Positions 13,648 to 20,982 of a stretch of 20,982 nucleotides of DNA are shown one piece after another. Source of the DNA: an uncultured Eubacteriales bacterium (lineage in GTDB: Bacteria; Bacillota; Clostridia; Oscillospirales; QAMX01). Both the position numbers and the translations under genes were made by a program. The DNA is taken from positions 1 to 20,982 of the forward strand of contig CAJLFQ010000036.1 in the NCBI GenBank assembly GCA_905205975.1, given 5' to 3'. How positions within the stretch are numbered: position 1 is the first letter of the stretch; the number at the start of each line of letters is the position of its first letter. A model generated the notes under the pieces. It worked only from the letters and a program-made list of their open reading frames with translations, ran no database searches and was not told the DNA's origin.

Positions 13648-15879
13648 ATGGACAAGCACACATTGTATCTTGATTTTCCTGCACAGCGCTGGGAAGGCGC
13701 TTCACCTGTCGGAAACGGCTATTCCGGCGCCATGATTTTCGGCGGGACGCAGACCGAACGCATCCAACTGAGCGAAGAGCGAATCTGGTCCTCGAAGCCT
13801 CATGCCGGCGCACCGAAAGATTTTCAGGCAAACATCCGGCGCCTTCAGGAACTGCTCCTGGCAAATCGGCCGGGCGAAGCGGATGCTTTGGCTGCGGAAG
13901 CCCTGAAAGATGCGTTTGAATCGATCTGCTCACAGGAGACGGCAGGGGATATCTGGATTGCATTTGACGCGCCGGACGGAGCCATCTCGGATTACCGCCG
14001 CGAACTGGATCTTCTGCACGGGATCTCACGCGTGTCGTTTCTGTGCGGCGGAGAATCGATGATCCGCGAGACATTCGCTTCGTACCCGGATCGTGTGATT
14101 GTCGCCAGACATACGGGGCGCCACAACGCAACGATCCGCTACAACCGGCAGGATATCCGCCGAACCCGGACGTTTGACGATCAGGGCTTTTCCCTTGCCG
14201 ATACATACGGCGACTGCGTCGGTGTCGACAGCCTGACCATACAGGGCAATACGATGACGGTCAAAGCGCACCCGAACACGGGCGGCGTACCCTTTACGGT
14301 CAAGCTCATGATCATAACAGACGGCCGGCTCACGAATGACGGACAGTCTTTCCGTGTTGAACAAGCCGCTGCAACAGAGTACCGGATTGCCATTCAAACG
14401 GGCGGTGAACCGGAGATTCCGACGGATGACTATGAAACACTGAGACAGCGTGCATCTGATGATTTCGCATCGCAGATGGAAAAGAGCGACATCACATTTG
14501 ACGATCTATGGCTCGAACTGCCGGTAAACAAACGCTTGGAACGCCTGAAAGCAGATCCGGAAGCGCGCGACCCTGGGCTGGCAGCGCTCTATTTTCGCTT
14601 CGGCAAGTATCTGCTGGTCTCGTCGAGCCGCCCCGGAACACTTCCGGCAAACCTCCAGGGTGTGTGGAACAACTATATTGCAGCTCCGTGGAACGCAGAT
14701 TACCACACGAACATCAATCTGCAAATGAATTACTGGCCGGCTGAAACGGCCAATCTGTCCGACTGCACACAGCCGCTCTTTGCCTATATGAATCAAAACC
14801 TGCTTGAAAGCGGCAAAAAGACGGCAAAAGACTACTATAACTGCCGCGGCACCGTGACACATCATGTGTCCGATATCTACGGCTTTACGGCACCGGCAGA
14901 CGGCCTTGTGGGTCTGTGGCCGCTGGGCGGGGCATGGCTCTGCTATGCGATGTGGGAACACTGGCTGTTTACGCGGGATGAATCGTTCCTCCGGCAGACC
15001 GCTTATGAGTTCATACACGAATCGGTTCGATTCTTTTTGGATTATATGTTTGAAAAAGACGGCGTGATGCTCTCCGGGCCGTCTACATCGCCTGAAAATC
15101 ACTATTTCTCCCCGGACGGGAAGGAATGCAGTCTGTGCCTGTCGCCGTCCATGGACATCGAGGTGATCGGCGGGCTGTTCAGATTCTATCTGGAAACAGA
15201 AGCCGTTTTGAAAATCGACGCAGATATGGCGAAACAGGCGGAAACGGCACTTGCCAAATTCCCACCGCTGAAAGTCGGCAGACATGGACAGCTGATGGAG
15301 TGGCTCGAGGATTACGACGAGCCGGAACCGGGGCACCGCCACATCTCGCATTTGTTTGCGCTCTATCCGGACAACGCGATCAATCCATCAACACCGGAAT
15401 TGTATGCGGCCGCAAAAAAGACGATCGAACGCCGGCTTGCAAACGGCGGCGGACATACCGGCTGGTCCTGTGCATGGCTGATTGCGCTTTATGCAAGGCT
15501 GCATGACGCGCAAGGCGTCGATGAAACGCTCGAAAAACTCTTCACCAAATCAACGCTTCCGAATTTCTTGGATCGGCATCCGCCCTTCCAAATCGACGGA
15601 AACTTCGGTGCGGCGGCGGCAATCGCCGAATCGCTGCTCCAGTCGCGGCAGGAAGGCGATACGACAGTCATCGAACTGCTCCCGGCCTGTCCATATCCGG
15701 ATGGATCCTTCCGCGGCCTCAAGGTCCGCGGTGCAGCGACGGTGTCGGCATCATGGAAAGCTGGCCGGGTGACGGCATGCTGCGTCAAAGCTGACCGTGA
15801 CTTTGAGGCGAGACTCATCACAGACGGAACAGAATATGCGGTGAAGCTTCCCAAAGGCAGAACCGTACAGGTGATCTGA
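13648..15879 (+). CDS. Glycoside hydrolase family 95 (alpha-L-fucosidase type), cytosolic
   Basis: This encodes a 743-residue inverting glycosidase. It has an N-terminal beta-sandwich domain (from LDFPAQRWEGASPVGNG), a linker, an (alpha/alpha)6 barrel catalytic domain (about 270-660) and a C-terminal beta domain. The GH95 signatures are intact: WNADYHTNINLQMNYWP with Asn355 and Asn357, GPSTSPEN with Glu483 as the general acid, and FQIDGNFG with Asp650. They match the Asn/Asn/Glu/Asp set of the characterised bifidobacterial 1,2-alpha-L-fucosidase. Family members remove terminal alpha-1,2-fucose, and some act on alpha-L-galactose. No signal peptide or anchor is present, so it should act on imported oligosaccharides, yet no transporter is in the window. 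An AAGGTGG site 6 nt upstream supports the ATG. A terminator follows. Confidence 0.93.
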   Translation: MDKHTLYLDFPAQRWEGASPVGNGYSGAMIFGGTQTERIQLSEERIWSSKPHAGAPKDFQANIRRLQELLLANRPGEADALAAEALKDAFESICSQETAGDIWIAFDAPDGAISDYRRELDLLHGISRVSFLCGGESMIRETFASYPDRVIVARHTGRHNATIRYNRQDIRRTRTFDDQGFSLADTYGDCVGVDSLTIQGNTMTVKAHPNTGGVPFTVKLMIITDGRLTNDGQSFRVEQAAATEYRIAIQTGGEPEIPTDDYETLRQRASDDFASQMEKSDITFDDLWLELPVNKRLERLKADPEARDPGLAALYFRFGKYLLVSSSRPGTLPANLQGVWNNYIAAPWNADYHTNINLQMNYWPAETANLSDCTQPLFAYMNQNLLESGKKTAKDYYNCRGTVTHHVSDIYGFTAPADGLVGLWPLGGAWLCYAMWEHWLFTRDESFLRQTAYEFIHESVRFFLDYMFEKDGVMLSGPSTSPENHYFSPDGKECSLCLSPSMDIEVIGGLFRFYLETEAVLKIDADMAKQAETALAKFPPLKVGRHGQLMEWLEDYDEPEPGHRHISHLFALYPDNAINPSTPELYAAAKKTIERRLANGGGHTGWSCAWLIALYARLHDAQGVDETLEKLFTKSTLPNFLDRHPPFQIDGNFGAAAAIAESLLQSRQEGDTTVIELLPACPYPDGSFRGLKVRGAATVSASWKAGRVTACCVKADRDFEARLITDGTEYAVKLPKGRTVQVI

Positions 15880-15934
15880 ATCTTCCAACTGTCACCCACC
15901 CCCCCGGTGCCATACCCGATCCGATTCCAAAAGG

Positions 15935-15971
15935 CCGGACAACCCTTGAAGCGGTTGCCCGGTCGATTTTT
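15935..15971 (+). terminator. Intrinsic terminator after the GH95 gene
   Basis: A 9-bp stem with one mismatch (15935-15944 with 15953-15962) and an 8-nt loop is followed by a run of five T (15967-15971). It lies about 55 nt after the GH95 stop and separates it from the nrd promoter. Confidence 0.75.
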
Positions 15972-16010
15972 GGGCCGACGGCGCCAGTTGAATGCAATCA
16001 AAACGTCGAA

Positions 16011-16026
16011 ACACAACATCTTGTGT
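16011..16026 (+). promoter_or_regulatory. NrdR box 1 upstream of nrdD
   Basis: The 16-bp near-palindrome ACACAACATCTTGTGT matches the usual NrdR consensus (ACACWATATATWGTGT) at 14 of 16 positions by eye. NrdR is the ATP/dATP-sensing repressor of ribonucleotide reductase genes. The nrdR gene itself is not in the window. Confidence 0.75.
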
Positions 16027-16041
16027 CAAAAACTTTTATCA

Positions 16042-16057
16042 ACACAAGATATTGACA
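16042..16057 (+). promoter_or_regulatory. NrdR box 2 overlapping the nrdD -35 box
   Basis: ACACAAGATATTGACA matches the consensus at 12 of 16 positions. It starts exactly 31 bp after box 1 (three helical turns), the usual NrdR spacing. Its right half is also the -35 hexamer, so binding would block RNA polymerase. Confidence 0.7.
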
Positions 16058-16081
16058 AAGACGCTTTCGGCGTGTTATAAT
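16052..16081 (+). promoter_or_regulatory. Promoter of nrdD-nrdG
   Basis: A perfect TTGACA (16052-16057), an 18-bp spacer and a perfect TATAAT (16076-16081) lie 43 nt before the nrdD start. The rest of the 245-nt gap after GH95 holds a run of seven C (15899-15905) and the terminator, but no gene. Confidence 0.88.
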
Positions 16082-16124
16082 GATATGCGTACAAAAAAAG
16101 AACATCCGAAAGGAACTTACAGAT

Positions 16125-18323
16125 ATGAAAATCATCAAGCGCAACGGTGCTGAAAACGATTTTGACATCACAAAAATCATCTCTGCCATCAGCCGTGCCA
16201 ATGATACAGTGGACGAGACGATTCGCATGACGCCGGTGCAGATTCAGCGCATCGCGGAGAACGTCGTGCATTCCTGCGAAAAACTGGGCCGCTCCGCAAC
16301 GGTTGAAGAGGTACAGGACCTTGTCGAAAAGCAGATTATGGTTCATGGCGCCTATGAAGTGGCGAAGAACTATATCACCTATCGCTATGAACGCGCGCTG
16401 GTTCGCCAGTCCAACACGACAGACGATAAGATTCTCAGCCTCATCGAATGCAACAACGAAGAAGCCAAACAGGAAAACTCCAACAAAAATCCGGTCGTCA
16501 ACTCAACCCAGCGCGACTACATGGCCGGTGAGGTTTCACGCGATATCACGAACCGTCTCCTCCTCCCGAAAGAAATCGTCGAGGCGCACAACGAAGGAAT
16601 CATCCACTTCCATGACGCAGACTACTTCGCACAGCATATGCATAACTGCGATTTGGTCAACCTGGAAGATATGCTCCAGAACGGTACGGTGATTACCGGC
16701 ACATTGATTGAACGTCCGCACAGCTTTTCGACGGCCTGCAACATCGCAACACAAATCATCGCGCAGGTCGCCTCCAACCAATATGGCGGCCAGTCCATTT
16801 CCCTGACGCATCTGGCACCGTTTGTCGACGTTTCCCGTAAGAAAATCCGCAGACAAGTCGAAGCGGAAGTTGCTGCGCTGGAAGTACAGCCAGATGAAGC
16901 ACAGATAACCCGCATCGTCGAGGATCGCCTGCGCGAAGAAGTCCGCCGTGGGGTTCAAACCATTCAGTACCAGGTCGTAACACTCCTTACGACAAACGGT
17001 CAGGCGCCGTTTGTCACGGTTTTCCTGTATCTGGGCGAAGCGCGCAGCGAACAGGAGAAAAAGGATCTGGCTTTGATCATCGAAGAAACGCTCCTTCAGC
17101 GCTATCAGGGCGTCAAAAACGAGCAGGGCGTCTGGGTTACGCCGGCGTTCCCGAAGCTGATCTATGTGCTGGAAGAAGACAATATTGAACCGGGGACGCC
17201 GTATTACTATCTGACGGAGCTGGCGGCCAAATGCACCGCACGCCGGATGGTGCCGGATTATATCTCGGCGAAAAAGATGCTGGAGCTGAAAGGGGACGTC
17301 TACCCCTGCATGGGATGCCGCTCGTTCCTGACGCCGGACCGCTTTACAGACGCAGGCGTCGGCAACATTGCGCGCGCCAAAAACTATGAGCCGGGCAGAC
17401 ATAAGTATTACGGCCGCTTCAACCAGGGCGTCGTCACCATCAACCTGCCGGACGTGGCACTTTCATCCGGCGGCAACTTTGAGAAGTTCTGGCAGATTCT
17501 GGATGAACGGCTCGAACTCTGCCATCGGGCGCTGCAGTGCCGCCATAACCGCCTTAAGGGGACGCTTTCGGATGCGGCGCCGATTCTGTGGCAGTACGGC
17601 GCCTGTGCGCGGCTCAAAAAAGGTGAAACGATTGACGCACTGCTCTATGACGGCTATTCGACGATTTCACTGGGGTATGCCGGGCTGTATGAATGCGTCA
17701 AGTATATGACCGGTTTGAGCCATACGGATCCATCGGCAACGCCGTTTTCCCTGCAAGTCATGCAGCGCCTGAACGACAAGTGCAAGGAATGGAAAACCGC
17801 AGAAAACATTGACTATTCCGTCTACGGCACGCCGCTGGAATCAACCACTTACAAGTTTGCCAAGTGCCTCCAGAAACGCTTCGGCATCATTCCGGGCATT
17901 ACAGATAAGGGCTATATCACCAATTCCTACCATGTCCATGTCACGGAACAAATTGATGCGTTTGCCAAGCTCGGGTTTGAGGCGCAGTATCAGCCGCTTT
18001 CCCCGGGCGGGGCAATCAGCTATGTCGAAGTGCCGGATATGCAGAACAATATCGAAGCCGTTCTGAAGGTCATGCGCTTTATCTATGACAACATCATCTA
18101 CGCCGAACTGAACACCAAAAGCGACTACTGCCAGAAATGCGGATGGGACGGCGAAATCGAAATCCGCGAACAGGAAGGCAAATTGGTCTGGACCTGTCCG
18201 CAGTGCGGCAACCAGGACCAGGATACCATGAACGTCGCACGGCGCACCTGCGGGTACATCGGCACGCAGTTCTGGAACCAGGGCCGCACGCAGGAAATCC
18301 GAGACCGTGTGCTGCACCTGTAA
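16125..18323 (+). CDS. nrdD: Anaerobic (class III) ribonucleoside-triphosphate reductase
   Basis: This encodes a 732-residue oxygen-sensitive glycyl radical enzyme that reduces NTPs to dNTPs for DNA synthesis. An N-terminal ATP-cone (about 1-92, KIIKRNGAENDFDITKI) gives allosteric dATP/ATP control. The active-site region YPCMGCRS holds Cys395 and Cys398. Near the C-terminus a four-cysteine zinc site (Cys669, 672, 691, 694) precedes the radical site RRTCGYIG, with Gly710 as the expected radical residue. An in-frame ATG at 16080 overlaps the -10 box, so the start at 16125, with AAAGGA upstream and a family-typical MKIIKRNG, is chosen. It is followed after 11 nt by its activase nrdG. Regulation by NrdR is likely from the paired boxes. 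Confidence 0.97.
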   Translation: MKIIKRNGAENDFDITKIISAISRANDTVDETIRMTPVQIQRIAENVVHSCEKLGRSATVEEVQDLVEKQIMVHGAYEVAKNYITYRYERALVRQSNTTDDKILSLIECNNEEAKQENSNKNPVVNSTQRDYMAGEVSRDITNRLLLPKEIVEAHNEGIIHFHDADYFAQHMHNCDLVNLEDMLQNGTVITGTLIERPHSFSTACNIATQIIAQVASNQYGGQSISLTHLAPFVDVSRKKIRRQVEAEVAALEVQPDEAQITRIVEDRLREEVRRGVQTIQYQVVTLLTTNGQAPFVTVFLYLGEARSEQEKKDLALIIEETLLQRYQGVKNEQGVWVTPAFPKLIYVLEEDNIEPGTPYYYLTELAAKCTARRMVPDYISAKKMLELKGDVYPCMGCRSFLTPDRFTDAGVGNIARAKNYEPGRHKYYGRFNQGVVTINLPDVALSSGGNFEKFWQILDERLELCHRALQCRHNRLKGTLSDAAPILWQYGACARLKKGETIDALLYDGYSTISLGYAGLYECVKYMTGLSHTDPSATPFSLQVMQRLNDKCKEWKTAENIDYSVYGTPLESTTYKFAKCLQKRFGIIPGITDKGYITNSYHVHVTEQIDAFAKLGFEAQYQPLSPGGAISYVEVPDMQNNIEAVLKVMRFIYDNIIYAELNTKSDYCQKCGWDGEIEIREQEGKLVWTCPQCGNQDQDTMNVARRTCGYIGTQFWNQGRTQEIRDRVLHL

Positions 18324-18334
18324 GAGGGTTTTTC

Positions 18335-18880
18335 ATGTATTACAGCGCCATCAAAAAGACCGATATTGCAAACGGCACAGGTGTCCGCGTGACGCTGTTT
18401 GTTTCCGGTTGCCGGAGACACTGCAAAGGCTGCTTCAACCCGGAAACATGGAGCTTTACCAATGGGCAGCCATATACAGCGGAAACCGAGCAGGAAATTC
18501 TGGCGGCTCTGGCGCCTTCCTATGTAAACGGGCTGACGCTTCTTGGCGGGGAACCGATGGAGCCGGAAAATCAGCCGGTCGTGCTGCATCTTGTACGGCT
18601 TGTCCGACAAACCATGCCGGAAAAAGACATCTGGTGCTATACCGGCTGTACGCTGGAAAAAGACCTGCTGCCGGGCGGCGCATATCATACGGCGGCGACC
18701 AATGAACTCCTGCAAACCATTGACATCCTTGTGGACGGCGCCTTTGAGGAATCCCAAAAGGATCTGCGTCTGCTGTTCCGCGGCTCTGCCAATCAGCGGC
18801 TCATCGATCTGAAAGCGACGCGTCTGGACGGCGGAAGGATTCATCCGTACACACCGCCGCACGGGGGCAGGGGCATCTGA
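18335..18880 (+). CDS. nrdG: Anaerobic ribonucleotide reductase activating protein (radical SAM)
   Basis: This encodes a 181-residue radical SAM activase that makes the glycyl radical on NrdD using SAM and a 4Fe-4S cluster. The cluster motif C-x3-C-x2-C is Cys26, Cys30 and Cys33 (SGCRRHCKGCFNPETW), and the SAM-binding LLGGEPM is at 69-75. The protein is short as expected for NrdG, with no extra ferredoxin domain. The same frame is open upstream inside nrdD, but the ATG at 18335, with an AGAGGG site just before it, gives the normal N-terminus MYYSAIKKTDI. It is the last gene of the nrdD-nrdG operon. No clear terminator follows before the rpsB promoter. Confidence 0.95.
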   Translation: MYYSAIKKTDIANGTGVRVTLFVSGCRRHCKGCFNPETWSFTNGQPYTAETEQEILAALAPSYVNGLTLLGGEPMEPENQPVVLHLVRLVRQTMPEKDIWCYTGCTLEKDLLPGGAYHTAATNELLQTIDILVDGAFEESQKDLRLLFRGSANQRLIDLKATRLDGGRIHPYTPPHGGRGI

Positions 18881-18919
18881 AGCCAAACAGAGAAAAAACA
18901 GAAAAATTCGAAAAACCAC

Positions 18920-18948
18920 TTGCATTCAAAAAAAGCTTGTGGTAAAAT
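18920..18948 (+). promoter_or_regulatory. Sigma-A type promoter of rpsB-tsf
   Basis: TTGCAT (18920-18925), a 17-bp spacer and TAAAAT (18943-18948) precede an AT-rich start region. The expected start is near 18955, about 158 nt upstream of rpsB. Confidence 0.8.
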
Positions 18949-18960
18949 ATATAAGGTTGT

Positions 18961-19082
18961 CCGGATGGAATCGTATAGACTGGTATGGTTCCCGTTCCGG
19001 CACCGTATTCTACTCACACGCCGTTGCCTGCGCGATGTGCCGGTTGGGGTTCAATCGGTTCGTTTCGGGCATAAACGGTGTG
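18961..19082 (+). promoter_or_regulatory. Structured 5' leader of rpsB, possible S2 autoregulatory RNA
   Basis: The leader contains no gene but several helices. The first is CCGGA (18961-18965) with TCCGG (18996-19000), extended by GGAA (18967-18970) with TTCC (18989-18992). The second is a 7-bp stem with a 5-nt loop (19040-19046 with 19052-19058, one G-U pair). It is enclosed by a bulged 8-bp helix (CACA 19015-19018 and CCGT 19021-19024 with ACGG 19075-19078 and TGTG 19079-19082). Ribosomal protein operons often use such leaders for feedback by their own product. That role is inferred here, and I do not recognise a named family. Confidence 0.45.
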
Positions 19083-19112
19083 GCGGTCTGAACAAATAAG
19101 GAGGAAAACACA

Positions 19113-19865
19113 ATGGCAGTCGTATCAATGAAAAGTCTTCTGGAGGCTGGCGTCCACTTTGGTCACCATACCCGCCGCTGGAACCCGAAAATGGCGCGTT
19201 ACATCTTCACGGAACGCAACGGGATCTACATCATCGACCTTCAGAAAACCGTGAAAAAACTTGACGAAGCGTACAACTTCGTCCGTGACATCGCCGCAAA
19301 CGGCGAAAACATCCTGTTCGTCGGCACGAAGAAGCAGGCGCAGGACGCAATCAAAACCGAAGCAGAGCGCTGCGGCCAGTTCTATGTCAACACCAGATGG
19401 CTCGGCGGCATGATGACCAACTTCAAGACCATCCAGAAACGGATCGAACGCCTTGTCCAGCTGCAAACCATGGAATCCGATGGTACGTTTGACCTGCTCC
19501 CGAAGAAAGAAGTCATCAAGCTCCGCAACGAAATCGAACGCCTCGAAAAATACCTGGGCGGTATCAAGAACATGAAGAAGCTGCCGGGCGCAGTCTTTGT
19601 TGTTGACCCGCGCAAAGAGCGGATCGTCATTGCCGAAGCCAGAAAGCTGGGCATCCCGATCGTCGCCATCGTCGATACCAACTGCGATCCTGACGAAATC
19701 GATTTTGTCATTCCGGGCAACGATGACGCAATTCGTGCCATTAAGCTGATCAGCCAGACCATGGCGAATGCTGTCCTGGAAGGCAAGCAGGGCGAAAGCT
19801 TTGCAGAAGGCGAAGCCAAAACCGAAGAAGCTGTGGAAGAAGCAGCTGCACCGGTCGAAGCGTAA
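19113..19865 (+). CDS. rpsB: 30S ribosomal protein S2
   Basis: This encodes a 250-residue small-subunit ribosomal protein. The family N-terminus is MAVVSMKSLLEAGVHFGHHTRRWNPKM-like, followed by YIFTERNGIYIIDLQKT and LFVGTKKQAQ. The TRWLGGMMTNFKTI block comes next, then FVVDPRKERIVIAEARKLGIP and VDTNCDPDEIDFVIPGNDDA. The last ~20 residues are an acidic, Ala/Glu-rich tail, common in clostridial S2. An AAGGAGG site precedes the ATG. It heads the conserved rpsB-tsf operon with a 39-nt gap to tsf. Confidence 0.99.
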   Translation: MAVVSMKSLLEAGVHFGHHTRRWNPKMARYIFTERNGIYIIDLQKTVKKLDEAYNFVRDIAANGENILFVGTKKQAQDAIKTEAERCGQFYVNTRWLGGMMTNFKTIQKRIERLVQLQTMESDGTFDLLPKKEVIKLRNEIERLEKYLGGIKNMKKLPGAVFVVDPRKERIVIAEARKLGIPIVAIVDTNCDPDEIDFVIPGNDDAIRAIKLISQTMANAVLEGKQGESFAEGEAKTEEAVEEAAAPVEA

Positions 19866-19904
19866 TTTCCCCACACAATCGATTCTGAAAGGAGCACATT
19901 ATTT

Positions 19905-20834
19905 ATGGCTATTACTGCTGCTGATATTAAGGCCCTCCGTGATAAAACGGGTGTCGGCATGATGGAATGCAAAAAAGCGCTGACGGAAGCAAACGGCGAC
20001 GTTGAACAGGCGATTGTTCTGCTCCGTGAACGCGGCATCGCTGCGGCTGCCAAGAAGGCAAGCCGTATTGCTGCGGAAGGCATGGTTTATCCGTTCTACT
20101 GCGAGAAGTGCGGCGTCGCCGTTCTGATCGAAGTCAACACGGAGACAGACTTTGCTGCGAAGAACGAAAACTTCGCCGGCTTTGTCAAAGAACTCACGAA
20201 GATCATCGCCAAAGAAAACCCGGCGGATGTCGACGCGCTTCTCAAGCTGACTTATCCGGAATCCGGTCTGACGGTTGAACAGGAACTCAACAACAAGATC
20301 CTGACCATCGGCGAAAACATCAAGATCCGCCGCTTTGTCCGCTATGCTGCAGAACCGAACACGGTTTATGCAACCTACAACCACCATATGGCTGGTAAGG
20401 TCGCCGTCATCGCAAAACTGGCTGTTTCCGAAAACCTGGTCGGCAACGAAGAAGTCGAAAGCTTCGGCAAAGACATCTGCATGGGTGTTGCTGCAAACCG
20501 TCCGGAATTTGTTTCGAGAGAAGATGTCCCGGCAGAACGCCTCGACAGCGAACGCGAAATCCTGAAGGTTCAGGTCATGAACGAAGGCAAACCGGCTGCT
20601 GTCGCCGACAAGATCGTCAACGGCCGTCTGGGCAAATTCTTCGAAGAAGTCTGCCTCGTTGACCAGCCGTACATCCGCGATATGAAGGTCAGCGTCAGTG
20701 CGCATGCAGCTGAACTGGGCAAACGCCTCGGCGGCGAAATCAAGGTTGTCGCTTACACCCGCTATGAATGCGGCGAAGGCATCGAAAAACGCGAAGACAA
20801 CTTTGCTGAAGAAGTCGAAAAAATGATGAAATAA
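19905..20834 (+). CDS. tsf: Translation elongation factor Ts
   Basis: This encodes the 309-residue guanine nucleotide exchange factor for EF-Tu. The N-terminal UBA-like domain carries the signature LRDKTGVGMMECKKAL (about 10-25) and ends near ERGIAAAAKKA. The core begins with VNTETDFAAKNENF, the segment around the family's TDF EF-Tu contact. A two-subdomain core extends to the C-terminus (GEGIEKREDNFAEEVEKMMK). Length is in the normal range. An AAAGGAG site 10 nt before the ATG supports the start. It is the last gene of the operon, ended by strong hairpins. Confidence 0.98.
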   Translation: MAITAADIKALRDKTGVGMMECKKALTEANGDVEQAIVLLRERGIAAAAKKASRIAAEGMVYPFYCEKCGVAVLIEVNTETDFAAKNENFAGFVKELTKIIAKENPADVDALLKLTYPESGLTVEQELNNKILTIGENIKIRRFVRYAAEPNTVYATYNHHMAGKVAVIAKLAVSENLVGNEEVESFGKDICMGVAANRPEFVSREDVPAERLDSEREILKVQVMNEGKPAAVADKIVNGRLGKFFEEVCLVDQPYIRDMKVSVSAHAAELGKRLGGEIKVVAYTRYECGEGIEKREDNFAEEVEKMMK

Positions 20835-20835
20835 G

Positions 20836-20854
20836 CGTTTCGTCAACCGAAACG
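20836..20854 (+). other. Small hairpin directly after the tsf stop
   Basis: A perfect 7-bp stem (20836-20842 with 20848-20854) with a 5-nt loop begins one base after the stop codon. There is no T-run, so it is not itself a terminator. It may stabilise the 3' end or assist the larger hairpin 5 nt downstream. Confidence 0.55.
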
Positions 20855-20859
20855 AATCA

Positions 20860-20897
20860 GAAGCAGGGTCAGGCAGCAGCCTGACCCTGCTTCTTTT
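20860..20897 (+). terminator. Intrinsic terminator of rpsB-tsf
   Basis: A perfect 15-bp stem (20860-20874 with 20879-20893) with a 4-nt AGCA loop is followed by TTTT (20894-20897). The remaining 85 bases to the window end hold no gene that I can support, only a short CGTCTG/CAGACG palindrome. Confidence 0.93.
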
Positions 20898-20982
20898 GCG
20901 CTCCTGTGTCGGCCCGGCAGACGACCTGAAACGTCTGTGCAGACGGACAGCGCCAAAAATCAACGCATGCGCTCTTGACCTT

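Noticed and set aside
16080..16124. Upstream ATG as nrdD start
   Set aside because: It lies in the -10 hexamer of the promoter, so it would precede the transcript. The ATG at 16125 has a ribosome site and the family N-terminus.
19036..19060. tRNA T-arm-like stretch (GGTTCAATC) in the rpsB leader
   Set aside because: No acceptor stem, D-arm or anticodon arm can be built around it. It is better explained as part of the leader hairpin.
19899..20963. Minus-strand open frame of 354 codons opposite tsf, and a 249-codon one opposite rpsB (19125-19874)
   Set aside because: Both mirror conserved translation genes, and their Phe/Asp/Ala-rich sequences are typical of antisense shadows.

Overview
The window looks like a chromosomal segment of an anaerobic member of the Bacillota, probably class Clostridia. 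The evidence is moderate-to-high GC by eye, strong Shine-Dalgarno sites, housekeeping sigma promoters with mostly 17-bp spacers, TrmK- and PheS-type proteins of the Gram-positive kind, and an oxygen-sensitive class III ribonucleotide reductase. The genus cannot be told from the sequence alone. Genes are densely packed, with sixteen protein genes (one cut by the left edge). I see no tRNA, rRNA, CRISPR array, insertion sequence, phage gene or integration site.

Left part (1-6943), all on the minus strand. A promoter at 934-962 drives a small DUF1858 redox-disulfide protein followed by the tRNA m1A22 methyltransferase trmK, which runs off the left edge. Next, converging on nothing but sharing the strand, come pheT and pheS (both subunits of phenylalanyl-tRNA synthetase), preceded by an Eis-like N-acetyltransferase with its own clear promoter. 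A glycerate 2-kinase lies upstream of that. No T-box leader is visible before pheS.

Middle part (7043-13572). A Gfo/Idh/MocA sugar dehydrogenase on the plus strand converges on a DUF1080 (3-keto-disaccharide hydrolase family) gene on the minus strand, with a perfect 16-bp inverted repeat between them. Both proteins appear cytosolic. Upstream of DUF1080 on the minus strand is a serC-serA serine biosynthesis operon with a fully consensus promoter. Divergent from it is a translationally coupled pair of M42 metallo-aminopeptidases.

Right part (13648-20982), all on the plus strand. It holds a cytosolic GH95 alpha-L-fucosidase-type enzyme with its catalytic residues intact. Next is the nrdD-nrdG anaerobic ribonucleotide reductase operon, behind a promoter overlapped by two NrdR-box-like palindromes exactly 31 bp apart. 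Last is the rpsB-tsf operon (ribosomal protein S2 and EF-Ts), with a roughly 160-nt leader that can fold into several helices and a strong terminator after tsf.

Most of the window is ordinary core metabolism. The points most worth a second look are the convergent Gfo/Idh-DUF1080 pair as a possible intracellular 3-keto-glycoside route, the folded rpsB leader as a possible S2 autoregulatory element, the paired M42 peptidases that differ in one metal ligand, and the paired NrdR boxes.
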